From Eonycteris spelaea (lineage: Eukaryota; Chordata; Mammalia; Chiroptera; Pteropodidae): a DNA stretch of 64,000 bases. The stretch is taken from NCBI GenBank assembly GCA_003508835.1, contig PUFA01000084.1, positions 2,170,001 through 2,234,000 of the forward strand, in the 5' to 3' direction. Each line of letters starts with the position of its first letter. Within the stretch, counting starts at the first letter, position 1. The translations under genes were made by a program, and so were the position numbers. A model generated the notes under the pieces. The model worked only from the letters and a program-made list of their open reading frames with translations, did no database searches and was not told where the DNA came from. This document shows, piece by piece, positions 46,681-59,079 of this stretch.

Positions 46681-47736
46681 ATTCCTGTGCCCAAAGAGGA
46701 GGTTGTGATGGCTACGGTCTTACAATGGGAGTGAATGGATATAGTCAACAGCCCTAGATTATTTGATACCAGAGTGGAGAGGTTAAGTGTCAGGGTTTAT
46801 TTATTTTCTGAACAAAGCAGTCTTTGTTGTAATTGGACTTAATAATGAAGTGGTCAACATGGAAAAAAATAGAGATACTAGCCTTCTGATCTGATCATTG
46901 AAGTGGAATATATGCTCACATGTCCAAGGGCCCATTCTTTTTATTTTCTTCATCAAGGTTATCACTCGATCATGTGTGGAGTGAGCTGTTAGGCTTTGGG
47001 ATCTGTCATAGACTCTGGAGAGCTCACTTCAGTGCTTGGGATTCAGGCAGCTCTTGATGATGTTAAGTTACGTAGTATTCATTATGCTTGCAATGGTATT
47101 GATGACACTTCAGAGATGAGAAAGAACAAGATAAAACAAAAACTAAAGCTAAGAGAAAAGCACAACTGAGCTCACTTTTCCGAGGCAGTGTGTACATGTT
47201 TGACTACTTGAATGGGGCCACAAATCACAACCAAAAGTGGGCAACAAAAGTTAGGGGGGAAAGTCCATCTCAGTCTATCAGAGAAGGAGCTGGACTCTTT
47301 AGCTAAAGCTATAAAACCTAAAAAAGGAGAAAAGAACAATTCAATAACTGTCCAGCCAGAAGCTTACACAAAAAGGGTTCCACAGAACATGAGCAAGGCT
47401 CATATTTTATATGAAACCTGAATCATTTATCAGAAACTCAAAATTATCACAGGCATTACAATGTCCTTAATAACTTTATTTTGGGGGGGCATTAATAAGC
47501 AAAATAAGCACCATACTGACATTTTAAGAATTTGAATTATTGCCCAAGTGTTTGTTAGTGGTATATCTTCTCTCTTAAATTGTAAATTTCCCACTTCCCT
47601 ATTATGGCCTTAGTGTTTTTCATAGTGATTTGAATAAATTCTTTAATGAAGTTATTGTTCTATTGCTTAAAATTTTTCATTTGAGAAAATTAAATGTGTA
47701 TCAAAAGCACTAATTTTTAAAATGATTTATGTGTTT
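46681..47736. other. Unassigned sequence
   Basis: No named repeat. A plus-strand frame of 69 codons at 47212-47421 is Lys/Glu/Ser rich and does not cross a recognised repeat, but I recognise no protein in it. Confidence 0.35.
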
Positions 47737-47849
47737 AGCAAATGTTAACTGAGCACCTATTGTGTGCTATTCTAGGCATTTGGGGCATGTCACAAAATGA
47801 AACAGACCAAATCCCTGTTCCTGTGGAGCTTATATTTGTGTGTGTGTGT

Positions 47850-47886
<37 letters not shown>

Positions 47887-48399
47887 GTATGTGTGTGTGT
47901 AGGGAAGAAGTGGGTAGCAAACAAATAGCAAATGAACTAAACAGATAAATCATATAGTGTGTCAGAAGGTGATGTATGTGCTGTAAAAAAATAGAAAAGT
48001 AGAGCAAGAGTGGAGTAGCTTTTACTGATGGATGACACATGAAAAAAAGGCCAGAGGAACACAAGAGAAATAGTTGTGTGAGTTTTTGGGGACAAGATAT
48101 TCTAGGTAGAGAAAGCTACCGGTGCAAGGGTTTTGTGCCAGGAGTACCTTGGCAATCTTCATCAATACCAAGGATGCCAGTATGACTTGGAATGGAATCA
48201 GAGAGGTGAGAATATTAAGAAATGAGATCAAAGAGAAAAGGAGATCAATCATGTAAGACCACACAGGTCATTGTAAGAACTTTGGTTTTTCTTCCAAAGG
48301 AAATGGAAAGTGGTGAAGTAAGATGACTTTGGTTTTGCAGCGGTTAGTTTGAGAAGAGTATAAAGAAGCATGGATAAGAGGGAGGAAACCTATTAGGAG
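47737..48399 (-). mobile_element. L2 LINE, antisense, left part
   Basis: 'actgagcacctattgtgtgc' near 47749, 'ttctaggcatttggggc', 'atccctgttcctgtggagc' near 47811, 'aagaactttggtttttcttcc' near 48275 and 'aacctattaggag' near 48387 follow the reverse complement of L2. The copy resumes beyond the LTR at 48400-48890. A (TG)n tract lies inside. Confidence 0.7.
47837..47900. repeat. (TG)n microsatellite
   Basis: About 64 bp of TG units with a few interruptions. Confidence 0.95.
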
Positions 48400-48890
48400 T
48401 TTAGTATTAGTTTCCTATTTCTGCTATAACAAATTACCACAAAGATGGTGGCTTAAAGTAGCACAAATTTATTATCTTACTGTCCTGGAAGGTAGAAATC
48501 TGAAATGAGTCTCCCCGGGCTGGAATCGAGTTGTCAGCAGGACTGCATTTCTTCTGGAGGCTGTAGGGGAGAATCTGTTTCCTTGTGTTATGCAGCTTCT
48601 AGAGGCTGCCCACGCTCCTGGCTTGTGGCTTCTTTCTAAAAATTGTACACTCTGACCTCTGCTTTCTTTGTAGTATCTTCTTTGCACCTGGCCCTCTTGC
48701 TTCTCTTTTATAAGAACTGTTGTTATCACATTGGACCCATCCAGATAACACAGGATAAAATCTCCATTTGAAAGTACTTGACTTAATTATGTAGTCAAAG
48801 TCCCTTTTGCCATATATGGAAACATAGCCACAGGTTCTAAGGCTTAGGACGTGGACATCTTGTTGGAGGGGAGGTATTATTTTGTCTATC
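48400..48890 (-). mobile_element. MaLR-type LTR, antisense, nested in L2
   Basis: 'gtattagtttcctatttctgc', 'ataacaaattaccacaaag', 'aaatttattatcttactg', 'gagaatctgtttccttgtg', 'cagcttctagaggctgccc' and 'ggcttaggacgtggacatc' follow this LTR in reverse. The flanks AGGAG (48395-48399) and AGAAG (48891-48895) fit a 5-bp duplication with one change. The 181-codon minus frame at 48599-49144 crosses this LTR and the L2 beside it. Confidence 0.75.
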
Positions 48891-49081
48891 AGAAGGCTGT
48901 AAGAGTAACCCAGGCAGTAGATGGTGGTGACTGGACAGGATGTTACAGTGAGGATAATGAGGAATGGTTGGATTTTAATCATTGGTTTGATATTAAAATC
49001 AAACAATATTTTTAGTGGATTAGCTCTGGGGTGTGATGAAAGAGAAAGGAGAGTCAAGAATGACTTCAAGTATTCAGAGCT
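48891..49081 (-). mobile_element. L2 LINE, antisense, right part
   Basis: 'gagtaacccaggcagtagatg' type block near 48903, 'gtggtgactggacagg' and 'gagtcaagaatgacttcaag' near 49051 continue the L2 copy in order. Confidence 0.65.
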
Positions 49082-49205
49082 TGATGATCCTGTGCTCTGT
49101 GAGCACAGGGGCCATATCTGTCTTCTTTGCCTCTGTATTTCCAAGGTCTAAGTATCATATTGCCCAGAATATAGTAAATGCCCAATAAATATTCACCAAT
49201 TAAAG
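49082..49205 (+). mobile_element. L2 3' terminus, sense
   Basis: 'tgtgctctgtgagcacaggg', 'catatctgtcttctttgcc', 'ctctgtatttccaagg' and 'agtaaatgcccaataaatat' are the L2 3' end. It abuts the opposite-facing L2 copy. Confidence 0.75.
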
Positions 49206-49289
49206 TTTTCTTACTATAAAAAATAAACATGGTTAAGCAAAACAAGAAAATAGAAGGAAACCCTCAACCTCAAACCTGCAAAATTTCTT

Positions 49290-49960
49290 TAACCTTTTTT
49301 ATTATTTGTTTCAAAATTTCATTATATAAGCAGATTTTTTTCTTTATATATTTTTGTGATAGCACTAAACCCACCATTTTGTGTCCTTAAACTATATTTT
49401 AACTTAACATTTTCCCATGTTTATAGTCTTCATTGATATCAATTTTGATAACTTTTATGTAAGTTCTTTCGGTGAATGTTTTATAATTTCAATATTTATT
49501 CCCTTATTGTTGGACATTCAGGTAGTTTTAGCATTTTCACTGATATAAAGCCAGCATCGATATGTTCCTCATATTTTTTCCATATTACATTCTTAAGTGA
49601 GCGTCCCAGACGTAAGATTAATGACAAAAGATATGACATTTTTTTCATAAATTTTCATGCAGAGTGCCAAATTATTTACAAAACAGTTTTCTCATTTCTA
49701 TGGTTAAATCTAACATATGAGTATACCAGCATCTATGGATCTTCCCAGTGATAAGTATTGTCACTAAAAAATATTCCCCTTTATTAGCTGAGAAACAATA
49801 TCATGTTTTTAAACTGTTGATTCTTTTTCTTTCGTTTGTCAACCAGCTGTCATCCCTGTTTTGTAAATTATCTTTTTATTTTCATATATGTATTATATTT
49901 TCTTATTAGTATATCTGGATTCCTCAACTAGTGCAATTATAAAGTCTCTGTAAAATGTAT
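49290..49960 (-). mobile_element. Ancient L1M/HAL1-like, antisense
   Basis: T-rich plus strand with 'ttcccatgtttatagtcttc' near 49411, 'gttggacattcaggtagtttt' near 49508 and a 'gtgccaaattatttacaaa' block near 49664. It resembles the reverse complement of old L1 3' sequence, but with long gaps. Confidence 0.5.
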
Positions 49961-51065
49961 TTTTAATAAAATTGATTGTAAATGAGAAAAAAATATGCAA
50001 ATATCTGAAGGGCAACAAAGTTACAGATGGACACAGTAAGGACACATTGAGCACAATAAGAAGGATGGACACAGGGCTAGACTATATTCATTAAATTCAA
50101 GTAGGTCTGTGAATCCCCTGGTCAGCAAGCTGGTCTTCCCTGGAGACATTCCCTCTGTGTGTCTGTTTGAAACAACTGTGTGGACCAATAAAGAAAAGGA
50201 CAGGAAAAGATTTTCGAACTGTTTTTCTAATGGAATCTCCAAAGAGATGGAAAAAAAAAGAAAGAAAAAAAATTAGAAACCTGATTTTTAAATGAATATA
50301 AACTATATTTCATTTTGGGGGGAGGGAAGGGGTAGATTAAATGAGATTGGATAACAAAAAGTTGTAAATAATAAAAGTTGTCCACAAAACAGTGGATGAA
50401 AGAACTTGATAAACTGCAAAGTGGACGGAGGGCATCCTGGATGCTGTGGGACAAGATACTGCTTCCACTTCTTTTTTTCAATTCTTCAATTAATATCTGC
50501 AGGAGTAAGCAGCACATTCATATTTATTGAAATGATGCTATATTAGGCAATGTTGTAAATATGGGTAATGACTTAGAAACTACTTATCTGGAACTTGGAA
50601 AAGGTTACAAATATGGACTTAAATCAAAATGAGATTAAAGTGGGAGAATGTAAACTAGTACATCTGGGAAGAACTTGAATCACATTCATAGTCCTGAAAA
50701 ATCTGGTAAGTGGTAATGTTACAAGAGAAAAACAAGTTGGTTGCTAAATAAAAGTTAAGTTATAATGTAATATTGGGATATAAAAAGGTCAATGTGATTT
50801 GAAATGCATAAAGAAAACTTTTCAAAAAACGAAAAAATGAACAGGAAGCAATAATTACTTCTCTTCTTAAAATTTTGGGGCCATCTAGTCATTGAAACAT
50901 ATTTAAACAATCAAACCAACTAGGTAGAAAATGGAAAGAATTATTTCGAAAGAAAAGCTTTCGTAAACAAATAGGTTTATGTAACAGCCTGAAAGCATCC
51001 CACAAATATCACTGCAAAGATATTTCTATTCTCTGCAGTATGACCTAGTTTGCAATTATTTGTTT
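49961..51065. other. Unassigned sequence
   Basis: Nothing identified. Confidence 0.4.
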
Positions 51066-51540
51066 AAACTCTAAAATTGTTCCCCCAACCTTCTGTTCCA
51101 TTCTCATTCTCATTGCCATTGTCCTGTGCAGGCTGTCATTCTTTCTTGTGTAGAATATCATGACTTAACTGACTTACCACATTATTAGCTCACGTTATTG
51201 CTTTAGACTGGAAGTCTCTTGTTACCAACTCAACCTAAAAAATACACACTAATTCAAATGCCATCTCCTTGCTAATCTTTGTGGATTGCCCCTCAACCAA
51301 TTAGATTTAATTGCTTCTCACTTGTAGCTATACTACTTGTATTATTGTGTTAGTTAATTAATTATATCCTTCCTCCCACCCACCCTCCCCAAATAAATTT
51401 GAAGTTTCTTCAAAGCAGGAAGCAATTTCATTTATTTCTTTCCTCCATTTTCTATAACAACTAGCTACAGAAACGTGGATGTAGAAGGCACTTTATATAT
51501 GTTTATTGAATTGAACTGAATGTCAAAAATAGCATCATTA
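51066..51540 (+). mobile_element. L2 LINE 3' region, sense
   Basis: 'ttcaaatgccatctccttgc', 'ttgtggattgcccctcaacc', then 'tttgaagtttcttcaaagc' and 'ggaagcaatttcatttatt', ending 'tagaaggcactttatatatg' and 'tttattgaattgaactgaatg'. Confidence 0.65.
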
Positions 51541-51659
51541 TTTTTAGAAATAAAGTTCACTTTCATCAACAAGTGACTTGAGAGTGAACTGGTCTGTAGA
51601 CTGGATCAAGACCCATAGGCCAGGCACCCCACCTGGCTAGGGGAGAAGAAACTAACTTT

Positions 51660-51870
51660 TACAGTGAATGATTGTATTTTCCAAGGCCCCAAAGCAGTTC
51701 CCTTACATGTATTAACCCACTGTACCCTTAAAACTACCCTATGATATTGACAGTATCAGCCTCCTCTTGCAGATGAGAAAACCACAGATAAGAAATGTAA
51801 CTTGAAAATGTGGGGAGGATTTGAACCTTGATCTGCCTGATTGCAATACTGAGGTTTAGTTTTAGTTTAT
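51660..51870 (-). mobile_element. MIR SINE, antisense
   Basis: 'tgtattaacccactgtaccc', 'accctatgatattgacag', 'cttgcagatgagaaaacc' and 'ggaggatttgaaccttg' follow MIR in reverse. Confidence 0.75.
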
Positions 51871-52554
51871 TTATTTATTCTTGTTTTCTTTTCTATTATA
51901 CAATATTGCCTTTCTGGTGTCATTACTTTTTAAACACAGATATCACGACAGAGTAGTGTGGGTGGGTGTGTGTATTTGTGGGAAGATGAGGCAGGCAAGA
52001 GACTGGAAACTCATTAAATGGTAACAATGTAAAAACTATCATTCCTTTTATTAGTCCTGTCTCTCCAAGTTTGCCTGCTAGATATAGTTCTCAGTGAAAC
52101 TCAAAAATTGAACTGAACTACATTGACTGATTAATATACATTTTAAAATATTTTAAAAACCTATACAAATGGGAATTATCACCCTAGTCATCTTAAGGGA
52201 AATATGCGATTATAGATAACAAGGACTGTCTACAATTCCAAATGATGATTTAAATAGAAAAGTTTAAATCAAGGGTAAAAATAAAAATTATGACCAGAAT
52301 TTCCCATCTTTCTAAGAAAATCACAAATTAATGATGCAGGCAAGAATTTTGGCTACCGTGCTAATACTGAGGCCCACTTCAACTGGGATAATCCTCTAAA
52401 CAAGCTTTATGTTTTAATGGTTTTCTACGACTTTTCCTGGGAATTTCATCAAAGATTCTGTAGAAAGTAGAAAGGATTCTGTCTTTCACACGTCAACACC
52501 AGAGGACAAAAAGATTCTCCTTGTTTCTATGTTATATGCTAGTAAAATGAGAAC
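51871..52554. other. Unassigned sequence
   Basis: Nothing identified. Confidence 0.4.
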
Positions 52555-52690
52555 TCATTTATCCAACATATATAAATGAGCATCTATTATGTGCCATGTC
52601 CTGTTCCAGAAAGTTAGGGATACAAGGTTAAACAAAACAGGTATAGTGACTTCCTTCATGAAATTTACATATATAGTGTTTTAGAAACTG
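52555..52690 (-). mobile_element. L2 3' end, antisense
   Basis: 'gagcatctattatgtgccat' near 52578, 'ctgttccagaaagttaggg' and 'acaaggttaaacaaaacagg' match the L2 end in reverse. Confidence 0.7.
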
Positions 52691-52924
52691 TGTGTTGGGG
52701 CTTAATAATGGATTGTGAAATTAATTTGATAAATTTTGACCTTAAAAAATGAAATAGAACAGATACAAGCATATTTGAGAGAAATGCATATAAAATGGTA
52801 ACTGTTTGCAAAGCTTTTATTTCAGTTGTATGATTATTCACATATATTTGTGTACTGTATTTCTGTGAATTAACAGGAAAAAATATAAAAGCCATTTTTT
52901 TCCTGGTGAAATTTACAACTTCAA

Positions 52925-53210
52925 AAATTAATTATAATAGCTGACACTTATGTGATCCCTTCGATGAGCTAGACAAAGTTCCATGTGCACCTTTATATAA
53001 AAACGAAAACACACTTCATTCTCACCAGAACTCTTTAGGTAGGTACTATTATTCTTCCAACTTTAAAGCTGAGGAAACTGATAAGAAGATGTTTTAAGTC
53101 CTAAAGTCCCATAGCTAGATAGTGGGAGAAATGGGATCTGAGCTCAGACAACCTGCCTTCAGTGACCATCCTTTTAATCATTTCACTGTATCCACTTGCT
53201 TAGGAGAAAG
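52925..53210 (-). mobile_element. MIR SINE, antisense, near full length
   Basis: 'ataatagctgacacttatg', 'ctcaccagaactctttagg', 'taggtactattattcttcc', 'aaagctgaggaaactgata' and 'ctgagctcagacaacctgcc'. Confidence 0.8.
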
Positions 53211-53609
53211 AAAAGATCTGCTGCAAAGGAAGTATATTTTGCACTGCAGGCTGAATGAATGAGACATTTGACCTGTTCTCGGTTCATATAACTGTGTGTT
53301 GGAGGTGTTGTGTAAGGAGAATGGATATGGGAAGGTGTGCAGGTTGATTCTATAGCAGGATAGGAGTATCTCAGCTTAAATCTAAGCCATGAGCACCTCT
53401 AGGATACAAAAAAGATGGGGTGGTACGCATATTCAGTTATGGGAGCTCTTGGGAGTTAGGAGTGGAGACTCCTGTACAGGGATGAGGTAACAGAGACAGG
53501 AGAGTCTGGTCCTGTTACAATGCCCTGTCATTAGAAAGGAGTAGATGTGATTGGAGCTTAGCATGTTTTTACTCAGGTTGACCCTCTTGCCCAGCCCTTT
53601 GGCCTGGAA
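53211..53609. other. Unassigned sequence
   Basis: Nothing identified. Confidence 0.4.
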
Positions 53610-53700
53610 GTGATTCTAATCATTGTCTTGCCAGTTACTAGCTATGCCACTTGAGGAGACATGCTTAATCTCTGTGCCTTATTTTTGTGTTCTTACTGTT
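53610..53700 (+). mobile_element. MIR fragment, sense
   Basis: 'ttgccagttactagctatgc' near 53627, 'cttgaggagacatgctta' and 'atctctgtgccttattttt' match the MIR core. Confidence 0.55.
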
Positions 53701-53705
53701 ATTGA

Positions 53706-53733
53706 CATCATCGTCATCGTCATCATCATCATT
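53706..53733. repeat. (ATC)n microsatellite
   Basis: Nine or so trinucleotide units, two of them CGT/TCG variants. Confidence 0.9.
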
Positions 53734-53811
53734 ATATCTATGTCCAAAGGAGAGAGGCCTACATGAAGATAGTGAAGTGACTTTATTAAAATTCTGTGAG
53801 GTGTTGGAAGC

Positions 53812-53915
53812 ATGTGTTCGCTAACTTCAATGTGCATAAGAATAATCTGGAAGCATAAGAAGATGCAAAGTCTTGACCATATCTCAGAGACTTTGAGTCA
53901 GTCAGTGTAGAATGT
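53812..53915 (-). mobile_element. MER5A-like hAT element, antisense
   Basis: 'aacttcaatgtgcataagaa' near 53824, 'taatctggaagcataag' and 'cagagactttgagtcagtc' are the MER5A layout in reverse. Confidence 0.6.
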
Positions 53916-54937
53916 GGAAAAAATAAATAAATAAAATAAAAAAACTGGTATGGCGTAATGGAAAATAACACAGTGATGGAGGATAGACTTTCTAGCAGGA
54001 GATCCCATTTGGCATGGTGACACAGAGGCCTCAGTCACTGCTATCACTTGGCAGCAGGGGCAGAAACGGTTTCCTGTAGCATGGCAGCTTTCCCGCAGCA
54101 GAGCTGAGCATGCTCACGGCTCAGTGTAGCACCGTGAGGTTGGCAGGAGTGAATGTGAGCACATGTGATACTCTAGGACGTGCCCTGCAATCATTGGGAG
54201 AGATTTTGAGAGCATTTAACATTCACAATAGCAACCTGGAAATAGAATATTTGTACTTGTCAAGACCTTATTATTTGCTTTGGTTTAATCTGCAGAATAA
54301 CATGGCTTGCAAGCACGGGTCATATATACTTATCATTTGTAGACAAGGTATATTTTATGATTACAAGGAGAAAAATAAAGAACAGGTAAGAGAAGAGAGA
54401 AATGCGAATTTAAGGGCGCATCCTATAACTCTGCCATCTTTTCATATTTTTTACTTAAATATCTCAAACTATTTCTGAGGTGATTATAAGTCCTTAAAAT
54501 TCGATCAATAATTCCCACATCAGACAGACTATCTCCTATCTATGATTAGAATGGCCACAGCTACCTCAGAATATCCTCAGATATCCATTGAGGTTTCCGG
54601 ACTGCAAAGCATTCTGAATAATATCTCAGGTAGATCTTATGTGGTCTTAAAGGTTAGTGGTGGGACGGGAGAGGGAGGGGTTGAGGGAAGGAAGTGGGGA
54701 AAACAAGAAAACAGAAAGAGTGAATGTTTTAGAACAAAGAAAAAAATATTATGCTAACCAATGGAAATTAGAAATATAAAATACTCTTTATCATCCACTT
54801 GCTTCCTTCCTTTGAAGTCCTAATATATTTGAAATTGTCAGTCTTTTCTCTCTCAAATGATGGCTTTGATTAGAGCACACCATCGGTTGTTGTCATGGCC
54901 TGAAATTAGGCACATTGAGTACTTGAGTAGCTTTGTG
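53916..54937. other. Unassigned sequence
   Basis: An A-rich (AAATA)n-like run lies at 53920-53945. A 122-codon plus frame (54110-54478) lies in non-repeat sequence, but shows no recognisable domain. Confidence 0.4.
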
Positions 54938-55147
54938 ACAAGATATCTCAACTTCAGGACTGTTGACATTTTAGACCAAATACTTCTTTGTTGGGTGGGC
55001 TGCATTGTAGGATGTTTAGCAGTATCTCTGGACACTACTCATTACATGAAATTAGCAACTTTCCTCTAAGTGTGACCACCAAAAATGTCTGCGGACATTG
55101 CCAAATGGTCCTTGGAGGCAGACTTGCCTCAGTGAAGAACCACTTCC
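54938..55147 (+). mobile_element. MER20 hAT DNA transposon
   Basis: Full-length copy of about 210 bp. Start 'atctcaacttcaggactgtt', then 'acttctttgttgggtgggc', 'gcattgtaggatgtttagc' near 55002-55020, 'ccaccaaaaatgtctgcgg', 'acattgccaaatggtcc' and the end 'agtgaagaaccactt'. The ends form the expected inverted repeat. Confidence 0.9.
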
Positions 55148-55734
55148 TTACAGGGTCGTCAGTGACCCAGCTGCTCTTCTTTCCATTGTGTGGCACCAAG
55201 CTGATTGCTCCCCTGAAACCTGCCACTGCTTCCTTGCAGATATTTTCATGATGCTTCACAGCTGAAATTTCCGGATTTGGTGGTATGCTACTTGACATTT
55301 TAAGTTTATCTTTGGCCACTGGCAAAGGTCCTAAGCAATTCAATAGAATTGTTATTTCTATGTGGCTGAAAACATTGCCTCCAGATCTGAGAGTTATTGG
55401 TCATCCTATCAAGGCCCAATATTTCCTGATAGTTTCTCATTTCTTAGTATGCATTTAACTGATTCGAGAGCAACTTTAGGGTCCATGAAATTTAAATTCT
55501 AATAAAGTTAGCCTAGTCTAAAAGCTACTTCTGTGGAGATGTCTTTCTCCTTACCAGCAGTGTGTTGCTGCTCTCCAGGCCACGGCCCCCTCGTTTTTCC
55601 TAAAATGTGCATTTGTTCTTGACCAGTCTGCTGCTTTTAGAAGTCTTGCCTGAAAGTTGCTCAATCTGAATCATACACGATTTCCTTTCTTCCTCTTACA
55701 GATTGTACAGACTTGCATTAACTGGAGAATTTCA
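55148..55734. other. Unassigned sequence
   Basis: Nothing identified with confidence. Confidence 0.4.
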
Positions 55735-56273
55735 TGATGGATTGTAGGCGTTACTTTAACTTCCCTGATTTGATTGCTGCTAAAAAAGTGAAGCTTCAGG
55801 ATGAGACAATAATTCTGGGACAAAGATTCTCTCCCTGACCAGGTCCTCTGAGTCCCCTTTTAACTATGCTCTATCCTTGGGTATTGCCTTAAGAGTCCAG
55901 TTGTAAAAAGGATCCTGCTAAGTCAGTTTAAAGAGAATTCCTCACCTCAATAATGGAGCAAATTTCCTCATCCCCACCCCACACCCTCATTCTCCAGGTG
56001 ATACCTGATCACCCTGACCTGCCTTCAGCAAGAATCCTGTTAGATCAGTTTAGCAAAAGCTCCCCTGCCTGTGGTGTTTCCTCTTAGTAATTTCCCATCT
56101 ACTGATCTTCCTTTCTGCCCCCAACCTGCTTCTCGGCTATAAATCCCTACATGTTTTTGTTGTATTTGGAATTGAGCCCAGGTCTACACTGAAGTCTCTT
56201 TCCCCTTATTGCCGTGGCTTCTGAATAAATCTCCTTTTACTGCTTTAACTGCTGTCCAACTCTGGTTTTCTCA
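55735..56273 (+). mobile_element. Class I ERV LTR, sense
   Basis: Retroviral LTR layout: a long U3, a TATA box at 56138-56143 in 'cggctataaatccc', and a poly(A) signal AATAAA at 56224-56229, about 86 bp later. The end is near 'ttttctca' (56266-56273). The U3 contains an imperfect direct repeat (55912-55947 and 56034-56070). The left end is uncertain. No internal retroviral sequence is seen on either side, so it is probably a solo LTR. Confidence 0.75.
56138..56143 (+). promoter_or_regulatory. LTR TATA box
   Basis: TATAAA in the expected position before R; activity unknown. Confidence 0.6.
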
Positions 56274-59079
56274 GATACCTATTGAAGCACCAACACTTGC
56301 TACAGTTGCCAGAGGGTCCTACATTTGTATCTAACAATACTTTGAGGAGTTCTTTCACTCAAGACTTTATAAAGGGTACAAAGGGGTTAACTGAGAGAGT
56401 GAGTTACCACAGTCTGAGTTCAAGGTGTGAAAATATGTCATGCTCACTAATGTTCATGGATGATGGAAGGAAGGAAGGCCCACCAAAAAGTTCAATATGA
56501 TTGAGAGATTAAGCAGCTTCAAGGGAAGAGAATCACCCTGAGGTGAGGGGATAGAGTCAAGGCCAGCAAACTCAGTGAGAGATTAGTGAGCCTTCCCAAA
56601 TGGGGACAGAAAGTAATATTTTGAGGAGCAGTGAAGGGTTGCTCAGATTGTCCTCAGTCCCACCGTCCTCTCTGAGACTTGTGCCAGATGATGTTAAAAT
56701 TAAAAGGTATTTTACTCTAATCTCTGTGAAATACTAAGATATCAAGGATTGCTTATGGCTCATAAATAAATTAGAATGAAAGAAATTGATTGAAGCAGGG
56801 TACAACACTTAAATATTTGTAGGGCAGTTTTTAAAGAAAATACAAAATAAGCACATGCCCTTGAAAGAGATGGTGCAAATGAGGGACCCAAAACTCAAGC
56901 TTCTTTAGCTTCATGATAAATAAGACTCAGGATTGCAGGCTGCTTTACTTTTTCCTCCTCTCTCAAATTGACTGTGGAAGGATCTGAAATCAAAGCTACA
57001 ATGCAAGGAGTGGAAAGTCTCACATCATGGTGATTAGTGCCAGGGGAAGAAGATGGTGCATGCTGAGTGAAGGACAGAGTGACCAAGGAAGGCCACGCTG
57101 CCTCCTCCAGGCCACCTCCACTGGGAGCAGTAGAGGAAGATTCTGTGTAGGATCCAGGAAGCTGTATTTATGAGTAAGTTACCCTAGTAACCTTCTAGGA
57201 ATTTCCAGAGTCAAGAGGAATACAATGGGGCTTACCATCCAGCAATTCAATTGGTGAGGCTGAGCCAGAGGAACCCCATCTTTTTGTTGTTTTATGACCC
57301 TTTCGTAGGAGTGCATCCCAGAAAAACATGGGTTACATGAATAGGGCTGAACTGTCATCAAAAACTGAGGAGAGATATAAGCTTTTAACTGTGAAGTTAG
57401 ACAATGAAAATTTTGTCAAACATAATAGATATCAGCTCCCACTCAGTCACCTCCAAATTAACTGAAATTCTGTATTTCTTTGGTAAAGAGTGCCTATGAC
57501 AAGCTTGATGTTTGTAGCTAGTGGGTCCTGTCTAGTATGCTCCCGCCAGTTAATTTGTGTGACAATCAAGGATTAGTTGTGTTTATTCTTGAACTTGTTA
57601 ATTGTTTTATTTTTATTATATTTTAGTAATTTAATTAAACAATACATAAACTAATGATGTGTAAGTGTGAAAAGAAAGAGACTGTTGTTAATTCTATAAA
57701 AGCTAAGTTAAATGCTTAGGTGATACTTGAAAAAGAAGAGTTACTAAAAATGTTTAGATATAGGGTAGGTGAGACAAAAGACAATGTACGACTCTGGAAG
57801 GATTTTGCATTCAGGTTGCTTTACAAGTACACTTAATTAAGTTCTTGTTTCATTTTAAAGGCACTGAAATCAGAGAAAATAGACAATGCCTGTGGCTGTG
57901 GTTCATGAAAGAAAGAACTGTGACTCAGAATGCAATCAGCTCTGGCCTATGTAAAAATATTTATATGCGCATTTATGTCTCAAATGAAAATAAAGTGTGT
58001 AAGATACATCATTATTTTCACGCCTACTGCTTTAAAGGACTTTTTGAAATAGCTGACCAATAACAGCCCCAACTACAAAACAATATAAAGTGAAATTCTG
58101 GCAGTAATTCCCAATTCCTCCTCATTAGGACTTGATAAAATTAGTTAGGTGTTACTGTTGCCAAGGGAATCCTTCCTGTTTGGGACCTTCTGATCTCTCT
58201 TGCCCTCATGCTTGGCTAAGCTGCTTCTTCTGCCCCATTAATATTCTATATAAAGATGGCCAATTCTTTGTATCAAGGGTCTTTAATAAAAATTGTGTCC
58301 GAATCTCTGTTACTGCCTGAGTTTGCATATGAAATAGCAATGTTCTTGCTAATTGATTTCTAATGGTATTTTGCTTTCTGTGACTATGCTCTGCAAAATG
58401 CCTACTGTAGTCAGTCATTACCCAGGAATAGCTTCTGTCCCTGCTTGCTGGTCCCTCAAGCTGCTTCTCTCTGATTACTTTTGTCTGCTGGCCCAGTGCC
58501 TATTTGTGGTGGCCTGGTGCCTATTTCATCTGTCTTTACTTTAATAGGGAGAGGGAAGATTTAAACTCTTCAAACTTTTGAGAGAAGCATCATTCTCAGA
58601 TTAAATTAGATTTTCAAAATGGTGTCCTCGTTGGGTAATATGATAACATGAGTAACATAAATTAAGAAACGATAATTTTGCAAAAGTTATTTTGTATTCT
58701 GAAAAATTGCAAATTGAGGAAATATACGTCTTCTCTTTGTAATTAAATTTGTGGATATGATATAATCATCTAGGGTGAGGTACTCATTTGGTTTTTTTGA
58801 GAATCATATAGAAAGACCTTCAGAAATATTTAAGGATTCATAGAAAGAAATTGTAGAATAGTAAAAATCATAGAGGAAGCTGCTTTAGAGAAACTAGGCA
58901 GAAAAACAAGAAATTAAAGAAAAAGGATAACTGACATTGGCAGAGATCTGTAATAGCAGCTTATCTATGGCTGACAGTAAATTTTGAAGTAAAAACTAAA
59001 GGAATTTTAGCCCTCCTGACATTTCTCTTTTTTTCAGTGCTATTTCAATATCTTAGGAATTCTTTCTCCCAGTTTATGC
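56274..59079. other. Unassigned sequence
   Basis: About 2.8 kb without a gene or named repeat. Short frames show no family. It may include very old repeats. Confidence 0.4.

Noticed and set aside
47735..48064. 109-codon minus frame with Thr-His repeats
   Set aside because: Translation of the (TG)n tract and L2.
48599..49144. 181-codon minus-strand frame, the longest in the window
   Set aside because: It crosses from a MaLR LTR into L2 and the next L2 end; a frame over unrelated repeats is not a gene.
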